Of a DNA stretch of 64,000 nucleotides, positions 33,356 through 40,977 are shown in pieces (the first letter of the stretch is position 1; each line of letters opens with the position of its first letter). The notes beneath the pieces are model-generated. The model searched no databases, was not told where the DNA came from, and was given only the letters and a program-made list of their open reading frames with translations. The position numbers and the translations under genes were made by a program. Origin of the DNA: a virus; the IMG/VR virus record IMGVR_UViG_3300034062_008235, positions 1 through 64,000 of that record, one strand, 5' to 3'.

Positions 33356-34666
33356 TCAAACTTCAGAATAATTTTTCAAAAATGCTAAATTTTCGCCAAA
33401 CTTAGTATCAACAATAAATCTTAAGGGCTTATAGTCAGAAAATTCTTTCTGCAAAGTATCTTTAATTTGCAATACAGATAATTTTAATTTTTCCTTTTTA
33501 ACAGCAAAAACAAAACAATCGTGAATTGAAAACAATAATCTAAAATCTTTAGTTTCAATTGATTTTATTTCATTCATCTTCATAAAACAAAATACTGCTG
33601 CTGGTGAATGTACAGAAAAATTCATGGCTTTATATCCCTCATCTGCAATAAAATTTTTCTTTCTTTTGAAGTAATCAAGACAATAGCCAAAATTTATTGC
33701 TTGAGCAGACTGCTGTGAAACATAATCAAACGCTTTGCTAAATAAAGTCTTTATTTTATTCAAATAAGTCTTGGCTTCCAAAATAGAACAACCTAAAGAT
33801 TCTGATAACTTAGCTGGAGAAATACCATAAATACTTGGTAAAAATATCTTCTTACCTAAATCTTTATAGTTTTTATTTTCAAAATTATTTAAATCAAGAA
33901 CATATTGAGCAATTTGTTCATACGGATGACATGTGTTATACAATAATGTATTTAAGTTAGCATCATTACTCAAAAATGCCAAAACATATAACTCCAATGC
34001 CTTAAAGTCAAACGATACAAATATTTCATCTTCTGATAAAACAAAATTTTTCTTAATTTCATAAGTCAAAGTATGTGGATTAAAATTTCTATTAGAAAAA
34101 ACTTTAGAATTCAATCTTCCATTTTCTTGCAATCTTGATGAATAATAAGGATAAACAAATGTAGCTTCACTATCCAATATGATAGCTTGATTTTCCATGT
34201 GTGGAATTGTTTCACATATTAATTTTTGAAAAACATTTTTATATATTTCAAAACTATCATGCTTAATAAATTTCAAAAATATAGAAACTATGTCAGTCAT
34301 TTTTTCAAAAGAACAACTTATATCATTGTAATCACAATACCAATTTAAATCAAAAAATACTTTAAAATCAATTTGTTTAGTACAATTTTGTTTCAAACAA
34401 AAAGAATGAAATAACTTAGAATCTAAACAAATTATCGGTCGATTATATTCTCTTAAACAATTATTCACATGGTGTACAAACGAACATGTATTGTTTTGAT
34501 GTAATTTTATTTCAAATTTAGATCCTCTTGGTCCTTCAAGTTTTATATGAAGTAAAAGATTTTGTTTATCAGTTAAATCGGGTTGATTTAAAATTTGCAA
34601 ATAAATAAATGGCTCGACACAAAATGTGTCGAAAATGTTTTCAAAAGTGGTTTTGTCAATACTCAC
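33356..34666 (-). CDS. Small divergent A-family DNA polymerase
   Basis: 436 residues with a GTG start. The palm motifs are recognisable: motif A VSFDFKALELYVLAFLS (Asp and Glu kept, the usual Arg is Tyr), motif B KKIFLPSIYGISPAKLS, motif C FSIHDCFVFAV (His-Asp kept, Glu replaced by Cys). There is no 3'-5' exonuclease domain and the N-terminal 170 residues are not recognised. It is shorter than the Klenow fragment. With DnaE present, it may act in repair or lagging-strand processing. A TTGACT/TAGATT promoter ends six bases before the GTG. Confidence 0.75.
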   Translation of the reverse strand: MSIDKTTFENIFDTFCVEPFIYLQILNQPDLTDKQNLLLHIKLEGPRGSKFEIKLHQNNTCSFVHHVNNCLREYNRPIICLDSKLFHSFCLKQNCTKQIDFKVFFDLNWYCDYNDISCSFEKMTDIVSIFLKFIKHDSFEIYKNVFQKLICETIPHMENQAIILDSEATFVYPYYSSRLQENGRLNSKVFSNRNFNPHTLTYEIKKNFVLSEDEIFVSFDFKALELYVLAFLSNDANLNTLLYNTCHPYEQIAQYVLDLNNFENKNYKDLGKKIFLPSIYGISPAKLSESLGCSILEAKTYLNKIKTLFSKAFDYVSQQSAQAINFGYCLDYFKRKKNFIADEGYKAMNFSVHSPAAVFCFMKMNEIKSIETKDFRLLFSIHDCFVFAVKKEKLKLSVLQIKDTLQKEFSDYKPLRFIVDTKFGENLAFLKNYSEV

Positions 34667-34672
34667 ACCAAA

Positions 34673-34701
34673 AATCTACGATTACTAAAAACTTAAGTCA
34701 A
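34673..34701 (-). promoter_or_regulatory. Sigma70-like promoter, leaderless position (polymerase gene)
   Basis: TTGACT (34696-34701), 17-base spacer, TAGATT (34673-34678), six bases, then the GTG start. Same spacing as the plus-strand promoter at 35127-35155, 35 bases from the first -35 base to the start codon in both. Confidence 0.6.
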
Positions 34702-35126
34702 ACATAATTTTTATTTTTTTTGGCACACTTTTTGCTTCGCGCGTTTATACTAAGTATTTATATTCATCTTCAATTACTTCGTAATTGAAGATGCTTTAGT
34801 TTAAGTGGTACTAATTTACTCTTCGCTTCGCTCAGAGTAAATTAGCACCACTTAATAAAATATGATTTATTAAATAATCAAAATTAGAACTAATACTTAT
34901 TAAGTTAATTATATTAATACTTAGTATTAATTAATACGCAAAAATCGTGCCAAATGACAAACAAAACAAGAAATATTTTTAGCTCGTAAAATCGCTTTAA
35001 ACGCATTTAGTGTTAAAAATCGACCTGAGTCTCACTTGGATGTAGAAACGAATTCCTAGCCATGTTTATTAACGAATAAACGGCATATGTGACTGGAATG
35101 ATCCCCATATAATTTCAAACTCAAGT
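34702..35126. other. Long non-coding region, candidate replication origin
   Basis: The only gap over 300 bases (about 495 between genes). It separates divergent units. It holds a perfect 13-bp hairpin (34765-34777 / 34781-34793), a 22-bp hairpin with one mismatch (34801-34822 / 34834-34855; loop TCGCTTCGCTC), and an ATTAATAC/GTATTAAT palindrome near 34914-34932. AATACTTA occurs three times (34892, 34916, and inverted at 34751). A TATAAATA box lies on the minus strand at 34755-34762. From about 34935 to 35100 nothing is recognised. Divergent promoters, AT-richness and repeats suit an origin or control hub; this is inference. Confidence 0.45.
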
Positions 35127-35155
35127 TTGACTTTTAAGATTGAATGGATTAGAGT
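35127..35155 (+). promoter_or_regulatory. Sigma70-like promoter, leaderless position
   Basis: TTGACT (35127-35132), 17 bases, TAGAGT (35150-35155), six bases, ATG at 35162. Mirrors the minus-strand promoter across the gap. No ribosome site is present. Confidence 0.6.
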
Positions 35156-35161
35156 AAAAAC

Positions 35162-35866
35162 ATGCGACAGATTTTTAAAACATCTACAGAACAACTGCTT
35201 AGTCTATCTGATGATTCAGATATGGTTTTTGCTTATCATTTGTTGATATATTATCTTAATTCTGAGTATCATTATTTTCCTGACTATAACCACACAAAAT
35301 TTAATGATTTAAAACCTATAAGAAAACAATCAGCGTTTAAGTATCTTTTGAAATTTGTGAAAGATAAAAAAGAAATTTTCAAAGCGCCAGCTGAGTATTT
35401 TATTTTTATAAAAGCTCAAATGGAGATTATTAAAATCTTAGAAAACAAAAATCCAATTATAAATCCAAGCCTATTGATTGGCGAAAAAGCTGAAAAAAGA
35501 TATTTTGTTTGGATTAAGAAAATGCGAGAAAATAAGATGATGACAAAAACTGTCACGAGAAAACTTGAAGATAGATTTATATCATCTGCTTTTGAAAATA
35601 CTATTGTATCTTTGAAAGATACATTAGGAGATAATTTTACATATGAAAATTTTTACAAAAATATTAGAAGAATATTATTGCAGATAAGAGCTAAACAAAT
35701 TGATCCTATTTGGTGTTTTGTTAGCGAATGGGTTAATAAGTTACCAGACGACATAAAAAATGAAATTATTAGTTTAACAGAATGTGAAAAATATAAAGAC
35801 TATAATGTTGATGATATAAAAAAAATTTACAATGAAAAGTTTAACAATTTATCTCAAGAGACATAA
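35162..35866 (+). CDS. Unknown protein, first gene right of the gap
   Basis: 234 residues, alpha-helical and lysine-rich, with no recognised motif. Its start codon is six bases from a sigma70-like -10 and has no ribosome site. An early function is likely from promoter type. Followed eight bases later by another small gene with a different (late-like) promoter box. Confidence 0.7.
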   Translation: MRQIFKTSTEQLLSLSDDSDMVFAYHLLIYYLNSEYHYFPDYNHTKFNDLKPIRKQSAFKYLLKFVKDKKEIFKAPAEYFIFIKAQMEIIKILENKNPIINPSLLIGEKAEKRYFVWIKKMRENKMMTKTVTRKLEDRFISSAFENTIVSLKDTLGDNFTYENFYKNIRRILLQIRAKQIDPIWCFVSEWVNKLPDDIKNEIISLTECEKYKDYNVDDIKKIYNEKFNNLSQET

Positions 35867-35869
35867 ATA
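35862..35869 (+). promoter_or_regulatory. T4-late-like promoter box, leaderless position
   Basis: CATAAATA ending exactly five bases before the ATG at 35875, overlapping the end of the preceding gene. No ribosome site follows. Confidence 0.45.
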
Positions 35870-35874
35870 ATTTT

Positions 35875-36204
35875 ATGAAACAACAATCTGATGATCCTTT
35901 GGAATTTTTAAAGAATAGGCGTAAAGGGGCGCAAAATAATGCTGCTGATGCTAAAGCAAAAGGCGGTGATGCTATTCTTTCCTATTATCATTTTGAAGCA
36001 AAGGATAAACCTTATGCAGAAGTGATGAAAGCCCTTAAAAACGATGGATTGAAAACAGCTATCAAATTTAGTAAAGACCAAACTAAATCAATTATGAAAG
36101 AATTAGATTTTATTAATGATACTCAAAAAGATTTTCAAGCTTTAATGGGGAAAATTGAAGTTTATGGAGAATGTTATATTAAACTTTCATCTATTGATCA
36201 ATAA
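35875..36204 (+). CDS. Unknown small protein
   Basis: 109 residues, lysine-rich, helical (KKNRRKG-like basic start LEFLKNRRKGAQNNAADAK). It lacks the capsid-targeting N-terminus. The last bases overlap the converging gene at 36198. Late-type promoter position suggests a virion-related role, but nothing else supports it. Confidence 0.65.
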   Translation: MKQQSDDPLEFLKNRRKGAQNNAADAKAKGGDAILSYYHFEAKDKPYAEVMKALKNDGLKTAIKFSKDQTKSIMKELDFINDTQKDFQALMGKIEVYGECYIKLSSIDQ

Positions 36205-37007
36205 GTTTTAAATATATTTTCAATAATTGTTGTAATCTCATTTTTATTCTGATCTACGCTAAAATATTCGTCCCATTCAGGGGTCTGAGGTTCATAATTA
36301 TAGAGCAAGTGAGGAGCAGAATATTCGGCACCCCAACATCGAATTAACCCTTTGTGTTTGATAAATTCTACATAAATATTAAATTGATTCACTTTTCTTT
36401 GACCGGGAGCTTCAAGACCTAAACCATGATACGAAAAATATATGATATATGTATTAATGTTTTCTTTTATCACACCTTGGTAACTCATTACTTTTGGATG
36501 CTTTAATTTCATATTCATAGCAAGCATAATTACTAATTCTTCAAGCGAATCATATTTTTGTTTGGGCGTTTCCAAAGCCGTTTTATCAATATATTCAGCC
36601 AATTCAAAAATCCTAGTAGCTAACATTTTTTCAACAGCAATGTCTTCTACAGTCATATGTTCGTAATCATTAACAACAGGAATAGAATAACGAGTAACCC
36701 AAGTTAATTCACCTTCCAAATCACTAATTCTTCTCATTATCGTTACACGACAAGAACCAAGAGGACTAAATTTAAGACGAATTGACCCGACTTGATTACT
36801 GTCTCCATAATTAATCATAGATCCAAAATCTTTAACAGGTTCTTTTATTCCTATTTTACCTAAATTGATTATTTCATCTAAAACAGTTTCGATTTTTAAA
36901 GGTTCTACTGGTTCTTCGTTATAACGAAGCTGACCTTTAGTAGAAACAACTTTGTCAAAACCGAAAACAACATCAGGTGATTTACCAACCCATTCAGTAA
37001 ACTTCAT
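36198..37007 (-). CDS. Unknown protein
   Basis: 269 residues with mixed alpha/beta character. SMINYGDSNQVGSIRLKFSP and CRVTIMRRISDLEGELTW suggest a beta-sandwich-like N-terminal half. A GGAG site lies before the ATG. The start MKFTEWVGK is reminiscent of the capsid-targeting motif but the Glu is at residue 5, too close to be a cleavage site. No family recognised. Confidence 0.68.
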   Translation of the reverse strand: MKFTEWVGKSPDVVFGFDKVVSTKGQLRYNEEPVEPLKIETVLDEIINLGKIGIKEPVKDFGSMINYGDSNQVGSIRLKFSPLGSCRVTIMRRISDLEGELTWVTRYSIPVVNDYEHMTVEDIAVEKMLATRIFELAEYIDKTALETPKQKYDSLEELVIMLAMNMKLKHPKVMSYQGVIKENINTYIIYFSYHGLGLEAPGQRKVNQFNIYVEFIKHKGLIRCWGAEYSAPHLLYNYEPQTPEWDEYFSVDQNKNEITTIIENIFKTY

Positions 37008-37023
37008 AAAAATTCTCCATAAA

Positions 37024-37031
37024 TCTATATA
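37024..37031 (+). promoter_or_regulatory. TATA-like box, leaderless position
   Basis: TCTATATA, six of eight matches to TATAAATA, ending five bases before the ATG at 37037. No ribosome site. Confidence 0.35.
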
Positions 37032-37036
37032 GTCAT

Positions 37037-37354
37037 ATGATTACTTTCATACAATTTTTAGAAGCTACAGAAAATGAAAAAGAAGTTAAAAAAAATGCTT
37101 TTAAAAATCAATTACAATTAAATATTGATAATGATCAAGGATTTACTATCAACCTATCCAAGCTTGATATTGAAAAGATAAAGACTCGATTGAAAAGTTG
37201 GAGTAAATATGATCAAATGAGCAAGGAAGACAAGGCAATGATAAAAAGTATTATTGGTAAACCATCATCTACGTTAAATGATTTATTTAATGCTTTTTAC
37301 AATGTTGTCAATCGAAAAACTGAAGAGAGTGACCTTCCTTCTCCAAAATTCTAA
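37037..37354 (+). CDS. Capsid-targeting-like protein
   Basis: 105 residues. N-terminus MITFIQFLEATENEKEVK, with possible cleavage after Phe-Leu-Glu (residue 9). The rest is basic and helical. The 3' end overlaps the converging UvsW gene by 47 bases, an unusually long antisense overlap. Predicted internal virion protein. Confidence 0.7.
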   Translation: MITFIQFLEATENEKEVKKNAFKNQLQLNIDNDQGFTINLSKLDIEKIKTRLKSWSKYDQMSKEDKAMIKSIIGKPSSTLNDLFNAFYNVVNRKTEESDLPSPKF

Positions 37355-38726
37355 CTCTTTTTGCAGAATGCTTTTTCAAGTAAGGATTGTTTTCAAACAT
37401 AAAATCAATGTAAGTAACTTCTTTTTTGTCATCAGCTGTTCTTAATCCACGACCCATTCTTTGAATAATTAAATGATCAGCTTGCCCACCAGCAGCATTA
37501 ATTAAATTGTGAATTTTAACATTGATACCAGTGTTGAATATTTGTTGAGTAGCAATTGCTATACAACTAGTTTTAGAACTTTGTAACATATTAATTACTT
37601 CTTTTCTAGAATCATTATCGTCTTTTCCTGTGATCCAATAAGCGGTTGGGATCATTTTTTTCAATTGATCACCATGCGCAATTCTGTCTACTAAAATTAA
37701 TGTTCTGCCAGAAAACGCATTTGTCAATTCAACAACTTTATTATGTAAAGTTAAATTGTTGACAATACCAAGATCTATAGCTTCACTATAGATTGATAAG
37801 GAAAGATCAGGTTCACATATTTTGTAAAACAAGCATTTTGACTGAGATAATCTGCCTTTTTGTTGTAAGTCTGCTGTCGTTACTCTTCCTGTGGAAGTTG
37901 TAGTCGTCTTGATTATTGGACCGAAGAATCCTTTGACAAGATATTTGTGTACCTTGTCTGTTTCACCATGCTTAAACGGTGTTGCCGACAAACCTATCCT
38001 TATGACTGTATTTTTCATCTTTTTGTATATTTCTTTAGCTGTATCAGATACCATATCATGAACTTCATCTACAATAAGAACTCTTATGCTATCAAGCTTG
38101 TCTTCCAAATGATGAATTGATTGCGCAGTAGCAACAGTTATTTTATTTGGATTATTGTTTCCACCCCAACAAGAACCAATATTTTTAAATCCCCATCTAG
38201 AAATTTCATCAAAATTCTGAGAAGCTAAAGACTTTCTGTTTTGCAAAACTAAAGTCGGTTCATGTTCTCCTAAAGCCTTTAAGAGAGCAGACATAAGGAA
38301 TGTTTTCCCAGAAGCGGTAGGAGCAACAATAATTCCACGTTTGTGTTTGATCGCTTGGTTTACTAGGTCAACTTGATAATCTGTTAATTCGATTTTAGTG
38401 TTCATATCTTCGTTGTAATATTGTAAAAAATGTTCATCAATTTTATCGAATTTAAATTTAATTGGTATTCTTAAATCACTAAGATCATATGATTCATTGA
38501 ACTTTTTTACAATCATACAAATTTCTGGTAATATTCCGGTAAGAAATTTTCCTGTTTTTGCTGAAAAAAAGTTAACAAATCCATCCCACTTCTTAGATTT
38601 ATAAAGAGGTGTGAATTGATAACCTTTTTGTCTAAATTTTAAATTAAGAATAATGTATTTTAACATTTCTTGATTATCAGTTTGCAATTGACAGAAATCA
38701 TTGTTAATTGTAATTGTAGTCGCCAT
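37308..38726 (-). CDS. uvsW: UvsW-like DNA helicase
   Basis: 472 residues. After an N-terminal substrate-binding region (FRQKGYQFTPLYKSKKWDG), Walker A IIVAPTASGKTFL (132-144), DEVHD near 220, GLSATPFKHGETD (motif III), a motif V-like region (ATQQIFNTGINVKIH) and QRMGRGLRTADDKK (motif VI) follow the UvsW/Hef pattern. T4 UvsW unwinds R-loops and branched DNA at late times. It is monocistronic here, facing small late-type genes. Confidence 0.88.
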   Translation of the reverse strand: MATTITINNDFCQLQTDNQEMLKYIILNLKFRQKGYQFTPLYKSKKWDGFVNFFSAKTGKFLTGILPEICMIVKKFNESYDLSDLRIPIKFKFDKIDEHFLQYYNEDMNTKIELTDYQVDLVNQAIKHKRGIIVAPTASGKTFLMSALLKALGEHEPTLVLQNRKSLASQNFDEISRWGFKNIGSCWGGNNNPNKITVATAQSIHHLEDKLDSIRVLIVDEVHDMVSDTAKEIYKKMKNTVIRIGLSATPFKHGETDKVHKYLVKGFFGPIIKTTTTSTGRVTTADLQQKGRLSQSKCLFYKICEPDLSLSIYSEAIDLGIVNNLTLHNKVVELTNAFSGRTLILVDRIAHGDQLKKMIPTAYWITGKDDNDSRKEVINMLQSSKTSCIAIATQQIFNTGINVKIHNLINAAGGQADHLIIQRMGRGLRTADDKKEVTYIDFMFENNPYLKKHSAKRVRILEKEGHSLQFFD

Positions 38727-38841
38727 TTTTACCTCTTAAAAACTATTATCAAGTCATAACCTTCATGCTAAATTATATTATTTTTTGAATATTTCGTCAA
38801 GATCTTTTATACATAGAAATGTTCTTTTTGGAGATTTTATT

Positions 38842-39006
38842 ATGATTGATAGCATGATTGATGAAACATTATTCGTTGTTAAAAATCTTGATAAAAATCT
38901 TAAAGAAGTTGCTGAAAAACAAAAAAAATTAGATGAAAAAATGGATTTTTTAGAATTTAATAAAACTAAAATAAGAAAAAAATTATTTCCTCTTGCGGAC
39001 ATTTAA
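38842..39006 (+). CDS. Small coiled-coil protein
   Basis: 54 residues from an ATG preceded by TTGGAG. Almost entirely one heptad helix (LFVVKNLDKNLKEVAEKQKK), ending in a hydrophobic tail. The 3' end overlaps the converging gene by 24 bases. Function unknown. Confidence 0.6.
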   Translation: MIDSMIDETLFVVKNLDKNLKEVAEKQKKLDEKMDFLEFNKTKIRKKLFPLADI

Positions 39007-39462
39007 GTAAAATAAATAACTATTTTTTTCTCCCGGTTTTAGGCTTTTAGCATTTTGTCTATAATCTAAAACTAATTTTGTTTCTGGATTTTCATAAATC
39101 ACAAAATCTTTCAATCTAGACAGTACAGTTGTAATAAATTCTTTGCTTCCTGTGAGCCTAAATGTATCTTGTTGTAAAGTACTACCTTTATGAATTTGCT
39201 CAATAGGCTGCAATTGTAAAGGTATATTAGGAGCTAAAGCTTTCCAAAAAGTCATAATTTGACTTTTCTTCGCTTTCCAAGGTTTTACTTTTGATCTGAA
39301 TCCGGTTTCTGCTGGCTGCGGAACAGCTACAGTGTGATTTACAGGGTCTGCATTCGCATTAATTGCAACTGGCGCAACTGCTTGCGGTTGTGGAACAGGA
39401 CGCTCAGTTATTCGTAGAGCATCCGGTTGATCATTATTTAAATATTCCCAAAATGTTTTCAT
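38983..39462 (-). CDS. Capsid-targeting-like protein
   Basis: 159 residues from the ATG at 39462; a longer frame exists but would cross the divergent promoter and gene. N-terminus MKTFWEYLNNDQPDALRITE fits the targeting pattern, with Ile-Thr-Glu at residue 20. A Pro/Ala/Val-rich linker (RPVPQPQAVAPVAINANADP) is followed by a basic soluble domain. No ribosome site, and a shared ATATATAT box is five bases from the start codon. Confidence 0.72.
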   Translation of the reverse strand: MKTFWEYLNNDQPDALRITERPVPQPQAVAPVAINANADPVNHTVAVPQPAETGFRSKVKPWKAKKSQIMTFWKALAPNIPLQLQPIEQIHKGSTLQQDTFRLTGSKEFITTVLSRLKDFVIYENPETKLVLDYRQNAKSLKPGEKNSYLFYLNVRKRK

Positions 39463-39467
39463 CGTAC

Positions 39468-39475
39468 ATATATAT
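39468..39475. promoter_or_regulatory. Candidate bidirectional leaderless late box
   Basis: The 18-bp gap between start codons at 39462 (minus) and 39481 (plus) splits as 5 + ATATATAT + 5. The box is palindromic and both genes lack ribosome sites. Both encode capsid-targeting-like proteins. Geometry identical to 19468-19485. Confidence 0.45.
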
Positions 39476-39480
39476 TTTGT

Positions 39481-39855
39481 ATGATCACAATTCATCAATT
39501 TAGAAGAAAAAAATTTTTAACTGAAGCAGATGCTCCAGCTGGTGGAGCATCCTCTAGTGGAGGTGCGGCACCACCGGGAGGAGCTTTAGGAGGAGCAACA
39601 CCACCACCCGGAGGAGCACCACCATCTGACTTAGGTGGTCTAGGTGGTAGCCTTGGCGGGTCATTAGGTGGAGCAACTCCTCCCCCACCTTCAAGTTTGG
39701 GTGCAGATCTTGGTGGTGGAATTGGTGTTGGAGCAACAGGTGGTGCTCCAACAGCCGTCATTACAGACATTAACAAACTAAATGCTTGGGATCTTCTCGA
39801 AAAATATTTTGAAGGCAAAATTAAGCGAAAAGATAAGCTTGAACCTTACACATAA
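39481..39855 (+). CDS. Gly/Pro-rich capsid-targeting-like protein
   Basis: 124 residues. N-terminus MITIHQFRRKKFLTEADAPA, with a Leu-Thr-Glu site at residue 15. Residues 20-85 are a Gly/Pro/Ala/Ser low-complexity stretch (GGLGGSLGGSLGGATPPP); the end is basic (EGKIKRKDKLEPYT). Predicted packaged protein, divergent from another of the same class. Confidence 0.72.
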   Translation: MITIHQFRRKKFLTEADAPAGGASSSGGAAPPGGALGGATPPPGGAPPSDLGGLGGSLGGSLGGATPPPPSSLGADLGGGIGVGATGGAPTAVITDINKLNAWDLLEKYFEGKIKRKDKLEPYT

Positions 39856-39893
39856 ACTTGATATTATCATTTTGCGCCAAATCGAGGTAAAAA

Positions 39894-40973
39894 ATGATCA
39901 AGTTTTTGCTTTTTAGTGACATTCATATTCATCCGCACAAAAAAAGCGAAGATAGGCTTAATGATTGTTTACTTTGTTTGGTATGGGTTTTTGAAACAGC
40001 TAAGAAGCATAATATAAAAAATATAATTTTTGGTGGTGATTTTTTTCATGATCGCACAAAAATTGAATCAATTGTATTACACGAAACATTTTCTATTCTT
40101 AAAAAATATCTTGATGGCAGCATAAATTTCTATGTTCTTTTGGGAAATCACGATCTTTGGTATTTTGAAAAGACATCTATCAGCTCTGTTACTGCTGTAT
40201 CAGCATTGCCTAATGTTTATATTATAGATAAACCAAAACAAATCATCATAGAAGGTATTAGCTGGCATTTTGTTCCTTTTACACATAATCCAATAGAAGA
40301 CATTGATTTATTATCAGTTTTGAATCCACAAGATTCGTTTTTCTTAGGACATTTAGCAGTTGATGGCGCAAAATTAAATTCCAAAGGGTCAACTGCCGAT
40401 GTAGAGATTGAACATGATGGAGAAATGACTAAAGTTAGTCCAAATATTTTCTCAAAATACAAACATGCATTTCTTGGACATTATCATAACGCTCAAACAA
40501 TATCAGAAAATACTGAATATATTGGCAGTCCATTGCAATTATCTTTCGGAGAATTAGAAGATAAAAAGAATATAATTATTTTAGAATTTATAGAAAATGA
40601 TTATATTGTCAACTACGTTGCAAATGATTTTAGTCCACAACATTTTGAAGGAGATCTTGAAACTATAATGAAAATTGATCCGCAATTGTTGAAAAAATCT
40701 TTTGTATCAGTAATTGTCGAGGATGAAGATAAAGAAGAAATCAATAAAAAAATAAAGTTGTTAGAGAGTCAAGGTGTAAGTTCAGTCAAAATAAAGAAAA
40801 ACATTATTGATAAAAATCAAAACAACGAATTAAAACAAATAGAAATTGCAAAAGAAATTTTAAGTCAATCAGACAAAATGGTTAAAAAGTTTGTTGAGAT
40901 AACGATGACTGAGTTAAACAAGGATTTGCTTATCAGTTGTGGGTTGGATATCATCAACCAGTCTCAGGAGTAG
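39894..40973 (+). CDS. gp47/Mre11-type nuclease subunit
   Basis: 359 residues. Calcineurin-like phosphoesterase motifs LFSDIHIHPH, GGDFFHDRT, LGNHDLWY, FLGHLAVDG and GHYHNAQ are in order, as in T4 gp47, SbcD and Mre11. GAGGT precedes the ATG. It is followed four bases after its stop by the gp46-type ATPase. The pair resects DNA ends for recombination-dependent replication and host DNA breakdown. Confidence 0.92.
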   Translation: MIKFLLFSDIHIHPHKKSEDRLNDCLLCLVWVFETAKKHNIKNIIFGGDFFHDRTKIESIVLHETFSILKKYLDGSINFYVLLGNHDLWYFEKTSISSVTAVSALPNVYIIDKPKQIIIEGISWHFVPFTHNPIEDIDLLSVLNPQDSFFLGHLAVDGAKLNSKGSTADVEIEHDGEMTKVSPNIFSKYKHAFLGHYHNAQTISENTEYIGSPLQLSFGELEDKKNIIILEFIENDYIVNYVANDFSPQHFEGDLETIMKIDPQLLKKSFVSVIVEDEDKEEINKKIKLLESQGVSSVKIKKNIIDKNQNNELKQIEIAKEILSQSDKMVKKFVEITMTELNKDLLISCGLDIINQSQE

Positions 40974-40977
40974 TTCA

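Noticed and set aside
36198-37007. Inclusion of the 36198 protein (MKFTEW start) in the capsid-targeting set
   Set aside because: The Glu is at residue 5, there is no later hydrophobic-x-Glu with a linker, and it has an ordinary ribosome site.
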